This document shows, in pieces, positions 33,997-45,230 of a stretch of DNA of 64,000 nucleotides. Location of the stretch: NCBI GenBank assembly GCA_037951105.1, contig JBAMJV010008065.1, forward strand, positions 1-64,000, read 5' to 3'. Each line of letters opens with the position of its first letter. The first letter of the stretch is position 1. This DNA is from Echinarachnius parma. Taxonomy: Eukaryota > Echinodermata > Echinoidea > Clypeasteroida > Echinarachniidae. The position numbers and the translations under genes were made by a program. The notes beneath the pieces are model-generated. The model was given only the letters and a program-made list of their open reading frames with translations, had not been told where the DNA came from and ran no database searches.

Positions 33997-35130
33997 CTGA
34001 AATGAAAAAAATATGATACAAGTATAATGGTCATTGTTTACATTGTACTACATGTATTTACTCTGAATTAAAAGGGAACATATGAATATAAAATGTCAGG
34101 ACAGGCACGTATAATAACTATTACATGATAAAGTTGTTTGCTAAAAAATAATGAGTCAGTATAAGCCCATCTTTCAATCCTAGCAGGATCTTTTTCTGGG
34201 CAGAAGTGCCCAATAATACTAACAATTTATTTGATAAATGTCAGAAGCCTATACAAATGTGTAAAACGATTTATTAACAACTATTCATATTATCTCATAT
34301 ATCATTCTTATCTTGAAAGGCTGTCTGTTTTAGATTTATTTTTAGACTTGTAGTGAGTGAACGTTATCCAGTAAAGTGGTCCAGTATTGGTTTTCCCGAA
34401 GGTGTCATTGACTGACATTGACTTCGCTTCATCGAAATGCGTTACGCAACGCCTTTCAATCATTAGTATATCTTCACATATTTAGAAAGCCATTTGAAAA
34501 ATCAAATTTCTTTTAATTATTATGTTACCATAAGCCAAATAGAGTACAGAAGCCATGACGTCATAAAAATCTTTTTTTGGAATTTTCAAATTTGAACTTC
34601 ATTTTCCGAAAGAGCATACAAAATAATGTCTAAATACCAACAATCGATTGAATATGTTCAGTATTGCCTGAGATATGCCCATCCGAATTAATTTGTTGTC
34701 AATAGGCAATCAGTGTTATAGTGGTCTTGTTCATAACTTTATGAACCAGAGCACTATAACACTGATTGCCTATTGAAGTAAAATTCTTTCGGATGGGCAT
34801 ATCTCAGCCAATACATAACATATTCTATTGATTTTTGGTATTTGGACATTATTTTTGATGCTCTTTCGGAAAATGAAGTTCAAATTTGAAAATTCGAAAA
34901 AAAGATTTTTGATGACATCACACTTCACCACTCTATAACAAGGTACGCGTGAACTCCGAAAGCTCTTATTCAATTTGACAGAGATAATTGATCACTTTAA
35001 TGCTGAATTCACTATTTTCCTAACATTTTATTTAGAATCAGGGCAAGTCAATTATTAAAATGATTATACGTTGATGATTATAAGAAAATTTTTTTGTATT
35101 ATCTTTATATGAATGTATTGTATTGTTTAC
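33997..35130 (-). other. gene B intron with a long hairpin
   Basis: Positions 34554-34925 form an inverted repeat with arms of about 180 bp (left CATGACGTCATAAAAATC, AACTTCATTTTCCGAAAGAG, GGCAATCAGTGTTATAGTG; right as the complement). This fits a foldback MITE in the intron. No other feature. Confidence 0.65.
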
Positions 35131-35169
35131 CTGGAAAGGGTGTCTCCGATGGTCCTAAGGATTGTGTTT
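35131..35169 (-). CDS. receptor gene B stalk mini-exon 2
   Basis: 39 nt, phase 1 (ATGAACAG|AA; CCAG|GTAAAC), encoding ETQSLGPSETPFP. Same length, phase and position as exon 8 of gene A. Ser/Pro/Thr-rich juxtamembrane linker. Confidence 0.7.
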
Positions 35170-35289
35170 CTGTTCATCAAAAATATATATAGATAAATCG
35201 TTGATGTATATTACTTGAAGTATATAAACATGTTAAAAAGTGTATCGTTTAATTCTACAATTAAACGATAAAACTTTGTACGTCGCCAT

Positions 35290-35660
35290 TTCGTCATATC
35301 TTATTAGTCATGGTAGTGGTAGTATTAGTATTAATACCACTAGTACTACTACCTCTATGTTTTAAAAAAATGAAATAAAATAATTATACTAATAATAATA
35401 AAAGTATGCATCTAAAACTATCCCCTTTCCAGAAGCATGCTAAGCAAGCGGTATAATTTTGAATAATGATAATATTGCCGATATATTGGTATTAACACCA
35501 CTTTTACTACTACATGAACTTATATCCTTTAAACAATGAAATACAATATTTATACTAATAATAATAACATTATGCTTCTAAAAATATCCCCTTTTCAGAA
35601 GCATGCTAAGCAAGCGGTATAATTTTGAACAATGATAATATTGCCGAAATATTAATTGTA
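35290..35660. repeat. tandem duplication of about 175 bp in a gene B intron
   Basis: Two copies share TACTAATAATAATAA, CAGAAGCATGCTAAGCAAGC and GGTATAATTTTGAA(T/C)AATG. The first copy is preceded by an imperfect GTAGTATTAGTA...TACTACTAC palindrome. Confidence 0.75.
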
Positions 35661-35685
35661 TCATAAATATAAACTTTACCTTTAC

Positions 35686-35718
35686 CATTGACAGTTGATT
35701 CTGGTCCGGGCAGAGAAC
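35686..35718 (-). CDS. receptor gene B stalk mini-exon 1
   Basis: 33 nt, phase 1 (TTTTTTGCTAG|GT; AATG|GTAAAG), encoding SLPGPESTVN plus a split codon. Same length and phase as exon 7 of gene A (SVRPGSETIVK). Confidence 0.7.
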
Positions 35719-36048
35719 CTAGCAAAAAATAAAATAAGGAAATGCCATAATTTACTAAAAAGTAAATATCAATTGGGGTATTATATGTTTATACGTTTTG
35801 CCAGGATTTTCAAGTTTACAGTTATATAAAGAATTTAAATTATACAAGCAAACAAAATTGATATGTAGTTTAACTATCAAGCTAATTGAGTTTCGACTTT
35901 TATCCTTTCGCCCCGTTAAAGGAAAATCATAATGCTACATTTAAAACTGAGTCAATTTCATTTTGAGTTATATACATTTTGGAGTGTTTTGGGAATGGCC
36001 CTACTTCACTCGATTTGTATGAGTTAGGGGATAATTATCTATACATAC

Positions 36049-36285
36049 TAGTTTCTTGATTATCTTGAGGAACACATGAAAGGAATTCTCCCTCTTCTTT
36101 CCATTCCGCCCGTAGAATTGATGTTGAGGATTCGATCTGACAGGTGAGTGAGTTGCTCGTAGTATGAAGGGTGTAGCCTTTATCACAGGTTGCACGTATC
36201 GTTGACCCCAAGCGCGAATTGCTATCATTCGAGTTCCATGTTCCGTTCTCCAGCGTCGGATAACTCCCACAGAATCCTATAGAAG
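36049..36285 (-). CDS. receptor gene B Sushi/CCP exon
   Basis: 237 nt, 79 codons, phase 1 on both sides (AAATTCCAG|CT at 36285; ACTA|GTATGT at 36049). It encodes FCGSYPTLENGTW, GSTIRATCDKGYTL, LTCQ, AEWKEE and LSCVPQ, the full four-cysteine CCP pattern. Closely similar to exon 6 of gene A; differences are scattered, such as SNDSNSRLG against SDDSDSHLG. Confidence 0.88.
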
Positions 36286-37152
36286 CTGGAATTTCGTAGA
36301 AAATAAAGGAGCACAAAAGAATTAAACTTTTATCCATTAAATTCGATAAAACGTTAGCCAGTCAGAAGTCTTTCAGAAAGAATCAACATTAACATATATT
36401 TTCTTTGATCCATTAACGTTGTCGAATTCAACCAAAATCACTTTCACACTTCCCTTGTACTTGTTGTTTGGCTTATGGTAACATAATTCATCCACAATTG
36501 CTGCTCTCTACCAAGGTGTATAAATGGGGACCCGTAAGGATGGGAACGTGTGTCCTTAGCACTGTGTGTGCCTAACAGGCGACTGGCTGGAATACTCCCT
36601 AGGGAGTGGAAAATGTGCACTTAATGTGCAGGAATGATTGCAGTGTGTATCCGTTTACCGGGGTAATAATACTCGTGTAAAGCGCTATGATCCCCACGGG
36701 AATAGTGCTATATAAATAACCGTCATTATTATTAATGAAATGGGTTTTAATTTGTTAAATTTTCCCCTAATTATCAAGATATTAAAGATTGAATTGGAAT
36801 GCGTTCCGGAACGATTAAGTAAAAAGTATCCGAATTCGGTTACTACGCGCGAACGATCGGGATAAAATCTGAAATCAATGTTTACATTTCCACTATGTTA
36901 ACAATTTTCTTTTTCTATGTTACTTTCACATCTAATTTAATTTGTAAAAAAAATTGTAATTTAGGTCTCAAAAATGTTTTTTTTTAATTCTTCTGAAGTA
37001 AACACAATCAACACAATTAACATTATTTAGACGATTTAAATTATTACTTTGCTAACTTTGATAAGTAACTGAATTATCATTTTTCAACTGCATGAATATG
37101 GTCGATAATGTCCAGAATCGTCTGCTTTTAAAATTTTACCATTCATACTTAC
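36286..37152 (-). other. gene B intron with a SINE-like repeat
   Basis: Positions about 36520-36735 hold a short interspersed repeat whose end reads AAAGCGCTATGA, GTGCTATATAAATAACCGTC and then ATTATTATTA, the same kind of tail as the LINE ends at 2330-2404 and 9310-9380. A tRNA-like head is not clear. No other feature. Confidence 0.55.
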
Positions 37153-37431
37153 TATCATAGACAGAAACCCAAAAGTCCTGACGACGAGTATTTCTCCTTC
37201 TACTTCGTCTGACATCTTGACCGCATTCGATATTGTCTAGTATTAGTTCAGCTAGATCCACTGCAGTTTTGTTGAAGCATGCACATGAGTTCTCTTGATG
37301 AAGTGTCGCAAACGGGGGACTTGCGTAGTCATTGCAATATTTCAAGCACTGTTGTCTCTTGTACTTCTTTTGATTTTCTAAAAAGGTTGATCTTTCACGA
37401 TGAAAATTGTAACAGCCCCGAAATGCCAAAG
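37153..37431 (-). CDS. receptor gene B WSC exon
   Basis: 279 nt, phase 1 (CATACGCAG|CT at 37431; GATA|GTAAGT at 37153). It encodes LAFRGCYNFHRERSTFLENQ, the QQCLKYC pair, FATLHQENSCACFNKTA, IEC and a final FWVSVYD. Same total length as gene A's WSC exon: one residue lost near CNDY and one gained near NTRRQDF. A carbohydrate-binding role is possible from the family. Confidence 0.85.
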
Positions 37432-38167
37432 CTGCGTATGAAAAAGAAGTCGAATACATTGTTCTCAAAACATTCAGGTCGAATGTAAATTATTTCGTTC
37501 AAAGCCTGGAGCATTTTCGAAAGATACAAATTACAAGAAAATGATTATCTGACTATCTGGCTATGTTGACGGATACATTATGGTGTAAAACAAACATTTG
37601 TAAATTTAAGCAAATGAGTAAGTGGACAAGACAACGTCTAAGTAATGACTTTAACCAAAACATTCAAACAAATTATGTTGCGGCCATGACTCTCACACGT
37701 TGTACACTTCATGGTGAGCTGGGTGCCGACGTTCCCAAAGTTGCAAATGTTTCCAAGCAGTGGGATCCTATTATAATAATTGCGATGTTCGTAGAGTATT
37801 CTAAACTTCTAGTCCGTTTTCTAAAAAAGGACTAAGAACAATTTTCCTTAGAATAGAACCGAGCCTAGCATTTTTACTTCGATTTGAATCATACTTATAC
37901 AACACAATAATGCTCTCACATGGAAGCCAGTCGAAGGTTATGGTTTAGACTGGTGTTAGCTTAGTAACAGTCGTAGTATTTTTTTTTACTGATTTCTTGT
38001 ACGTAGGGAATAGGAATGTTTTGAACTATTGTCCAAAACAATACAAAATTTATTGCTAGCAAGTAGCGCCAACAACTTTCAAAGATTGTTTATTTTCATT
38101 TTGGGGGCGTTGGAGTGTAGGGTTCATTGGTTGCCATGTAGGATGGTGTGTTTTTTCGTGTACTTAC
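37432..38167 (-). other. gene B intron between SRCR and WSC
   Basis: Aligns patchily with intron 4 of gene A (GTAAGTACAC, CACACCATCC, CCCTACACTCC; GGGAACGTCGGCACCCAG; TGAAGTGTACAACGTGTGAGA), showing that the duplication included introns. No gene inside. Confidence 0.7.
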
Positions 38168-38245
38168 TGTTGCACAAAATCGTTGCCCATTGAAACGTTG
38201 TACAGTTCTTTTGACCAACTGGACAGTCTTGAAGGCGGAAATGTG
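38168..38245 (-). CDS. receptor gene B SRCR second-half exon
   Basis: 78 nt, phase 1 (CACTCTAG|CA at 38245; AACA|GTAAGT at 38168), encoding HFRLQDCPVGQKNCTTFQWA and TILCN, the C-terminal half of an SRCR domain with three cysteines. The partner exon with the first half, the CUB exon and the signal peptide exon are not found to the right of it in this window. Either they lie beyond 64000 or gene B is 5' incomplete. Confidence 0.8.
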
Positions 38246-38724
38246 CTAGAGTGAAGAAAAAAGAATTTTTCCGAGTTAAACAAAAAAATTAAGTTACCGC
38301 GTAATGTAACAGGATATTAAAGCCAAATAACAGTATCGGGAAACGGCCCACACACAAAAAAAAGAATATGCTTTCATCACCTACCATGTAAAAGAATATA
38401 TCATAACTTGAATAATGTAAAGATCTGGACACAAACTGCTTTGAAATTGACTAATTGAGCATTAAAAGGTTTGACTTTAAACAGTCTACCACAGATCAAT
38501 TCAACCGCGTATACCATTTATACGTTGCATGCAAAATATTATGCTATGTTTACATAGCGTACGTGTGTACGGTATGCGGGCTTGTTGATATCTCCAGCCC
38601 AGCGCTAGCGGCGGGGAGAGGGACGAATGGGCTGGTAAACCCTCAAATGTAGAAATATCCACATGTAGAAACGACCACAAATGTAGAAGAACATCAACCA
38701 CAAATGTAGAAAATAAACCACATG
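38246..38724. other. region upstream of the last gene B exon seen
   Basis: No exon found. At 38640-38720 the word AAATGTAGAAA recurs at 17- to 23-bp intervals; the array is cut by the next element and resumes at about 41380. Confidence 0.5.
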
Positions 38725-41349
38725 CACACTAAGAAAAAAAGGTTGATAAATGGTGCAAAGTAACGGGAAAAGGTGCAGACTCGGCATAGGTTTAAAGTTG
38801 CACCATATTATGCACCTATAAAGGTGCATTTTTGCTAAAGTGCAAAGTCGCACCTTTCTTAGACTTGCTCCTATACCATGGTCCTACTCCACGCATGTTT
38901 GTATGTACTCCCCTATTAATACACGATTCGTAAACACTATGTCAATCATCAAATGTATTTCACACTGTTATGAGTGTATAATCTTATGGTTGTAAATTAA
39001 TATGTGCGAATTATATTTTCATATAATATTGAAATTAATTAAATGGGTCTGTAAATCAAACTACGGCCACAGAAGGCTATCAACCAATTACAGGGTCCGA
39101 GACAAACAATTCACTCACAGAGAGAAAACAAACATATCTTTGTTTAAATGCAAAATTGTTGTTTTTCATCACTGCTTTATCATTGTTTATGACTTATTGT
39201 GTGAAATAATACCTCATTATGCATGCAGGGATTGGAAAAAACAGAGAAATTGGAGAGAAAAAAAACGTAATATGAAAATAGTTCTCCTTCAAGCGTAGAT
39301 TCGTTAAAGCCCTTCTGATTGGTCATTTGCTTGATTGGCTACCAAGCGAGAATAAAACAAAGATAATAAATACATCACTACTCTATGTTTCCTTTTGTTA
39401 AATATTAGCTCATTATGCATGAATGGATTTTAAAAATAGAGAAATTGGAAATAAAGTACTACGAAAATATTTCTAATTCACACATAGTTTCGTTACAGGC
39501 CCTATGATTGGCCATTTGCTTGATAAGCTATCGCACGCTAATGCGACGTCATTAATTCGATGCCCTAAAGACCAGTTCATGCGTAGCCTATCGTCAATGG
39601 TTGCTCATGGCAAGTTGAAAAGGTTTTCAGGGGTTTGTCCAACATAGCAACAGCTGATTTGTGTACGATTTTGTCTACGTATTGAATCGCATTTATATCA
39701 ATTGAATAGTTCGTCTCCAGGTCACCGCTGGACGCTATTGACTTGAATTGTTTGAATAACATTGTTTATGCAATTGGACCATCAAACCCAGGAATATAAC
39801 ATTTTGTTAAAAAAAGAGAAGTCTTCTTAGAATGATTTCTATATTGGGACACATACGGACACAAACAAAAGCAGTTTCAATGCAAAGATGCGTTATCATG
39901 CTGTTGGCACATAAAACAACTTGCTATAGAAAACGTGCAAGGTGCAAACCCTTTAAAAATCCATAGAATTGCATACTTGCATGCAGTTTATTATTCAACG
40001 AATGAGCTGTTAGTCTTGCATTAAGTTTTTACACCTTTGCAGTGCAAAGCGGCGCATCATGTGTTCATATGAATATTAATATTTTATTTACAGTATTTGC
40101 ATGTGTTTTGTTGAAATGGTTGTGATGGTTAGATTATTTAACTGTAATGTGATGTCCTACACAAATGTTAGGCCATCAGCTACACTGTCAAAATTAACTG
40201 TATAATTAGAAGGTTTTTTGCCCTTAAAATTACAACTTTTCACCGTTTTTATAAATTTTACAGAACTTATTGTGTAAAATAACAGAAATTGTGTTAGTTG
40301 ATGAAAATTGTGTTTTATTTACAATTATCTACATTCATAACTGTTAATAAACGGCTTTCAGAACTACCTACAACTTTCCCTGTTTTTTTTTGTTTACAAA
40401 TGTTCGCATGGTTCTATTTTTATTTACTGGCGACAATGTTCCTGTCAAAAAACGACAAATTATTTTATGAAACAGAAACAATCCTGTTGAACTAGGCCTT
40501 TGCTAACATCACAGGTTGTTTCTTTTATTACCCTGGTCTGTTTAAAAAAAACAGGCAAACAAACCTAATTTCTTGTAGACATTATTAAATACGAATATAC
40601 CGTTAAACCATACAATTTGTAGTAATTTGTAACAGGTTCATGAATATTCATGAGCTAGTTTGTGCTTTTTCAAAATGACATTGAATCTGTTCATAATCCC
40701 GTTATTTTGTGAAATAATTATCAAAATGCATTTTTAACTTAAATTAGTATAATCAATTATCAGTGGACTCTTGTGAACCACTTTTGGATGGAAATTAATG
40801 AATGCAATAATGTTTAAAGTCTGTGTTAATTTACTAAACCACTACAAAACACTGGTTATAAGCTAATCGTGAACAAGGAACGATAGATATAGGCTTAGGG
40901 CAAAGTATGTATAGGATATGTCGTAGGCTAGTAGGATTAGGAGGATAGGGCTATAATTATGATACACACAGAAAAAGGGTGGTACTTAACCAAAAGTGCA
41001 ACTTTTAACCATTTTCTGTGCATCTTTGCACTTAACTCAAAGGTGTAATGTTGCACCATAAAATGGCATATTTGCACATTTCCCAAATGGTGCAACTTTG
41101 CACCTTTAACTTACATTTACACTTACACATACATTTACACTTACACTTACATTTACACTTACACTTACATCTGCCTATCTATTTTTAAGTGCAACTTTGC
41201 ACCTTTTCCTAAATATGCTTTATTGCACCGTCGAGGTGCAAACGGTGAAGGATCAACTCTGCACATTTACCGAACGGTGAAATGTTGCACTTATATAGGT
41301 GCTCCCAGTGTGGCAACGGTGTAAGATTGACCCATTTTTTCTTAGTGTG
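38725..41349. mobile_element. CACACTAAG-ended DNA element, copy 1 (2.6 kb)
   Basis: It begins CACACTAAGAAAAAAAGG and ends CCATTTTTTCTTAGTGTG. Subterminal regions are dense in GTGCAA, TTGCACC and GGTGCA words in both orientations (38755-38860; 40990-41300), with a minisatellite of ACACTTACATTT units near 41106-41165. The right flank is TA, the left TG. The interior is AT-rich and without a transposase. A second copy, in the opposite orientation and interrupted, is 47142-55921. The superfamily is not assigned; a TA target is suggested by copy 2. Confidence 0.75.
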
Positions 41350-42159
41350 TATCTAGAAATTGAACAGCAACAATAAATGTAGAAACGCCGACTAATGTAT
41401 AAATAATTCGCAAACATCGCAAACAATTGTAAAAACGGCAAAATATGTCAATTAGTTCTTGTAGATAGTACATGTACTAGGTACGTGTGTCTTAACGGCT
41501 CCTGTGTGTGTGTGTGGGGAGGGGGGGGGGGCATGTCATACTTGGAGTATGTGCCTGATATGCGCGTATTTTGTATCGAATATGGAAATGATTGTGTGCG
41601 TGCGTTTATTACTGCATCTGCAATAAAGACAAAGTCACTGGTCACGAATATGTTCATGTCTATGCCTCTGGGATGTAACAATAATGTAAGCGACTTTGTA
41701 ACTTTGTGAAAGATGTGTTAATTGACTGGTTACTTAATTGATTAATGCATTGATTCCTTATTTTTTTGCTTGGCCTTGTAGCATTTAAGAGTGTCACCGT
41801 ATAAGTAGGAATCAAAATTTAGGAATATAGCAAGCTTGTTTTATTTTTTATTTTATTTTTTTTGATACATTAGTGTGCATTTTAGTGGTGTAAACAAGCG
41901 CTCACTAATGTAGAAACATACACATCACCCACTAATGTAAACATGTAGAAGTAATCATCATGTTTGTGCACACTACAAAATTAGGGTGCAATTTTGCACC
42001 TGTAGGGGTTCAGACGATTCTAACAGTTCATTCCATTCTTCTTCTTCTCCCTCCGCTCTTCCGGAGATCAGTGTGGCGAATCCCACACACCGTTCTTGCT
42101 GGTAGATTTCATACCTTCAATGCTTGTGAAACAGTAGAATTAGCATAAACTAGATGGAT
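41350..42159. other. sequence with scattered AATGTAGAAA motifs
   Basis: The AATGTAGAAA word recurs near 41380 and 41905-41950. A GT/G run lies at about 41503-41531. No gene; short frames have no domains. Confidence 0.5.
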
Positions 42160-43275
42160 CTTCGACTGCGCGCAGTCGAAAATGATGCCTCCGCCATTAC
42201 GCAATTGATTTATGTCAAGCCCAAATCAACATGTACATGTACACAGAATTAATTCTGTCAACTCAATTTTGATGGTACTCTGTCTTTTAGATCTTGACGT
42301 ATCACAATTATGAGCTATAGGTGACCTTGACCTTTGCCCTCATGACCCCAAAGTCTAATGACTACAATTGTTCCCTATTATACATTCAGGTATCAAGTTG
42401 GATTGAAATCTGATATTCAGTTCTTGAGATTTCCAATCTCAAGCTACTTTTACATATAATGAGCCCTGTGACCTTTGACCTCATGACCCCCAAAATCTAA
42501 TCAGTTCATTGGCTCTCCAAGGAACATACATGTACCAAGTTTGGTCAGAATCTGTCAATCCCTTCTTGAGAAAACGCGATCACGAGCTATTTTTGCATAT
42601 ATAATGAGCTCTGTGACCTTTGACCTTTGACCTCATGACCCCAAAATCTAATCAGATCATCGGCCCCTCAAGATACATACATGTACCAAGTTTGGTCAGA
42701 ATCTGTCAATCCCTTCTTGAGAAAACGCGATCACGAGCTATTTTTGCATATATAATGAGCTCTGTGACCTTTGACCTTTGACCTCATGACCCCAAAATCT
42801 AATCAGATTATTGGCCCCCCAAGATACATACATGTACCAAGCTTGGTCAGAATCAGTCAATCCGTTCTTGAGAAAACGCGATCACGAGCTATTTTTGCAT
42901 ATATAATGAGCTCTGTGACCTTTGACCTTTGACCTTTGACCTCATGACCCCAAAATCTAATCAGATCATTGACCCCTCAAGATACATACATGTACCAAGT
43001 TTGGTCAGAATCTGTCAATCCCTTCTTGAGAAAACGCGATCACGAGCTATTTTTGCATATATAATGAGCTCTGTGACCTTTGACCTTTGACCTCATGACC
43101 CCAAAATCTAATCAGATCATTGGCCCCCCAAGATACATACATGACCCAAGTTTGGTGAAAATCCGTTAATCGGTTCTTGAGATAACGCGATCACGAGAAC
43201 GGGACGTACGTACGTACGGACGGACGGACAACCCGAAAACATAATGCCTCCGGCTACTTCGTTGCGGAGGCATAA
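42160..43275. mobile_element. Helitron/pearl-like element with 151-bp tandem repeats
   Basis: A core of about five tandem units (GAGCTATTTTTGCATATA at 42584, 42735, 42886 and 43044, with a diverged first unit) is followed by an ACGT/ACGG microsatellite (43203-43229). A palindrome TGCCTCCGGC...TTGCGGAGGCA (43246-43272) closes it; the left flank has ATGATGCCTCCGCC. Tandem core plus ACGG microsatellite plus terminal palindrome is the layout of the mollusc 'pearl' elements interpreted as non-autonomous Helitrons. Units differ by 7-bp steps in the number of TTTGACC words. Confidence 0.65.
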
Positions 43276-43463
43276 AAAGGTTGCACGAGTGACATGCAAT
43301 AGAGGAAGCACCAAATAACTACATTCACGTGATCAATGAGAGGGGAAGGCATATGGGTATTAGGGAGGACCAGGACAGCAGGTGTGAAGCAGAGAGGGTC
43401 TGAGAAGGCAAAGGGCTGCATACAATCCTGCGAAATCTCAAGGTCGTCAAGCTTCTTAATGAA

Positions 43464-43974
43464 GGTTTCAAGTTTCAAGTTTTCAAGTTTCAAGTTTATT
43501 TATCTTTCTTATATAACACACATTACAAATAAGACATGAACATAACAAATTGACAAAATATGGCGTTACAATAGAAAGATGAGGTGACCTTGGTTGAAAG
43601 CAAAGCTTGTGGAATTAAGGTCCCTCATGTGTAGCTTATGAGTATACATTTCCAAATAAACAAAAAATACTGTATGCATTAAAATGCTTACAAACTACAC
43701 TAACTAATGAGCTGAGAAAAAAATATAAACATAAATAAGTATGATAACATCTACTGACTACTAAATAATCATTATTTACTGGAGAAGCAGGAAAATACTA
43801 CGAGTAACTGGACAAAAGACATGGCAGAGGGAGAGAGAGGGGCAAAACAACTAGACTGAAACACCGACAGAACAAAACAAGACAGACAGATGATTTGAGA
43901 AATAGGAGTAGAATTGTATGCAGGCCTATATATAGCAAATAATTCTCTTACATTGTACCTAATAAGAATCAAAA
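43464..43974 (-). mobile_element. LINE-A 3' UTR and tail
   Basis: On the - strand it follows the ORF2 end. It finishes at 43464 with repeats of CTTGAAA/ACTTGAA, the short 3' tail repeat of this LINE. No frame. Confidence 0.7.
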
Positions 43975-45180
43975 CTATAAATCTAGGCAATATCGACTCA
44001 AGAAAAGTAACTTCAATTTGCGCTTAAAAACATAAATACTGACCGATTGCGCTATTCTTGGTTCAAGGGAATTCCAAAACCTAGGTCCAGTGGACCCCAA
44101 TGTCGTCAAGGTGAATTGCGTTCTAACAAGAGGTAAATGCGCTTGCGCGTGTCGTGTAGAATAATTATGAACTTGGCTACTTTTCTTAAATATTCTGGCC
44201 AAGGCTACTGGCAGTAGACCTGCATTCAATTCATACATAAGAGCCCCTAGTTGTAAATAATAAATATCTTAAACTTTCAAAACACTACTATTATTAAAAA
44301 GGACATTGATATGTGCAAGATAGTGAGTATTACAAACAATTCTTATTACTCTTTTCTGTACCAATAGTAATTTTCCCACTTGGGATTTTAGCGAGTTACC
44401 CCAAGCTAGTACACCATAGTTTAAATATGGCAAAATTAAAGTTGTATACAACATACGTTAAATACTTTGAGGGAACACAGATTTCAATTTATAAATTACA
44501 CCAGTATTTCTTGACAATAATCTACAAAGTTGACCAATATGGTACTTCCAATTTAAATCTTCATCGATATACAAGCCAAGAAATTTAAATGTAGGTACCC
44601 TTTCAATTTCACCACCATTGAACATTACATTTCCAGGCAATATACTCAGGGAATTACTAAAAAGCATATAATTAGTTTTTTTGAGATTTAAAGAAAACTT
44701 GTTTGCATGAATCCACAAAGTCACATTAGTCAACTCAAAAGTTACAGTCTGCAAGAGAGTTTGAGGATTTTTGTGAGAGAAAAATACACTTGAGTCATCT
44801 GCAAATAAAATGAATGATAAAATTTTTGAGAAAAGCTGAAAGTCGTTTATATACACAATAAACAAAAGCGGGCCTAGAAGGGATCCCTGTGGGACCCCAC
44901 AGGTGACGCCCCGCATACCTGAATAAATTCCATTCAAAGAAACAAACTGTTTCCTATCTGTTAAGTAGCTCCTAAACCAATCTAAAGCTCTTCCCCTTAC
45001 ACCATAGTGGCCCAGTTTATTTAATAAAATATCATGATTAACAGTATCAAAAGCTTTAGAATAGTCTAAAACGACACCAACAATATGCATGCGATTATCT
45101 AAGGCACTGGATATCTTATCCACTAAATGTAAAATTGCATGAGTTGTCGTGTGTTTTTCACGAAAACCAAACTGAAATTT
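43975..45180 (-). pseudogene. LINE-A ORF2, reverse transcriptase core and C-terminus
   Basis: The - strand encodes RT blocks in order: FQFGF...HTTTHAIL, VVLDYSKAFDTVNHDILLNK, GVPQGSLLGPLLF, ILFADDSSVF (the catalytic FADD box), KTNYMLFS, FKFLGLYIDEDLNW, then the C-terminal YGVLAWG and FWNSLEP. Two TAA codons break the frame (about 44457 and 44265) where the aligned residue is probably Leu. A one-base deletion lies near 45178. The family is CR1/Jockey-like. It is part of one element whose pieces continue at 46292-47141 and 55922-56807. Confidence 0.85.
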
Positions 45181-45230
45181 GACAAAATATTAGCATTCAT
45201 TAACAATTTTATTGTCCGGGTATACATTAA

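Noticed and set aside
38640-38720. CRISPR-like spaced repeats
   Set aside because: The repeated word is only about 10 bp, spacing is irregular, and the DNA is animal.
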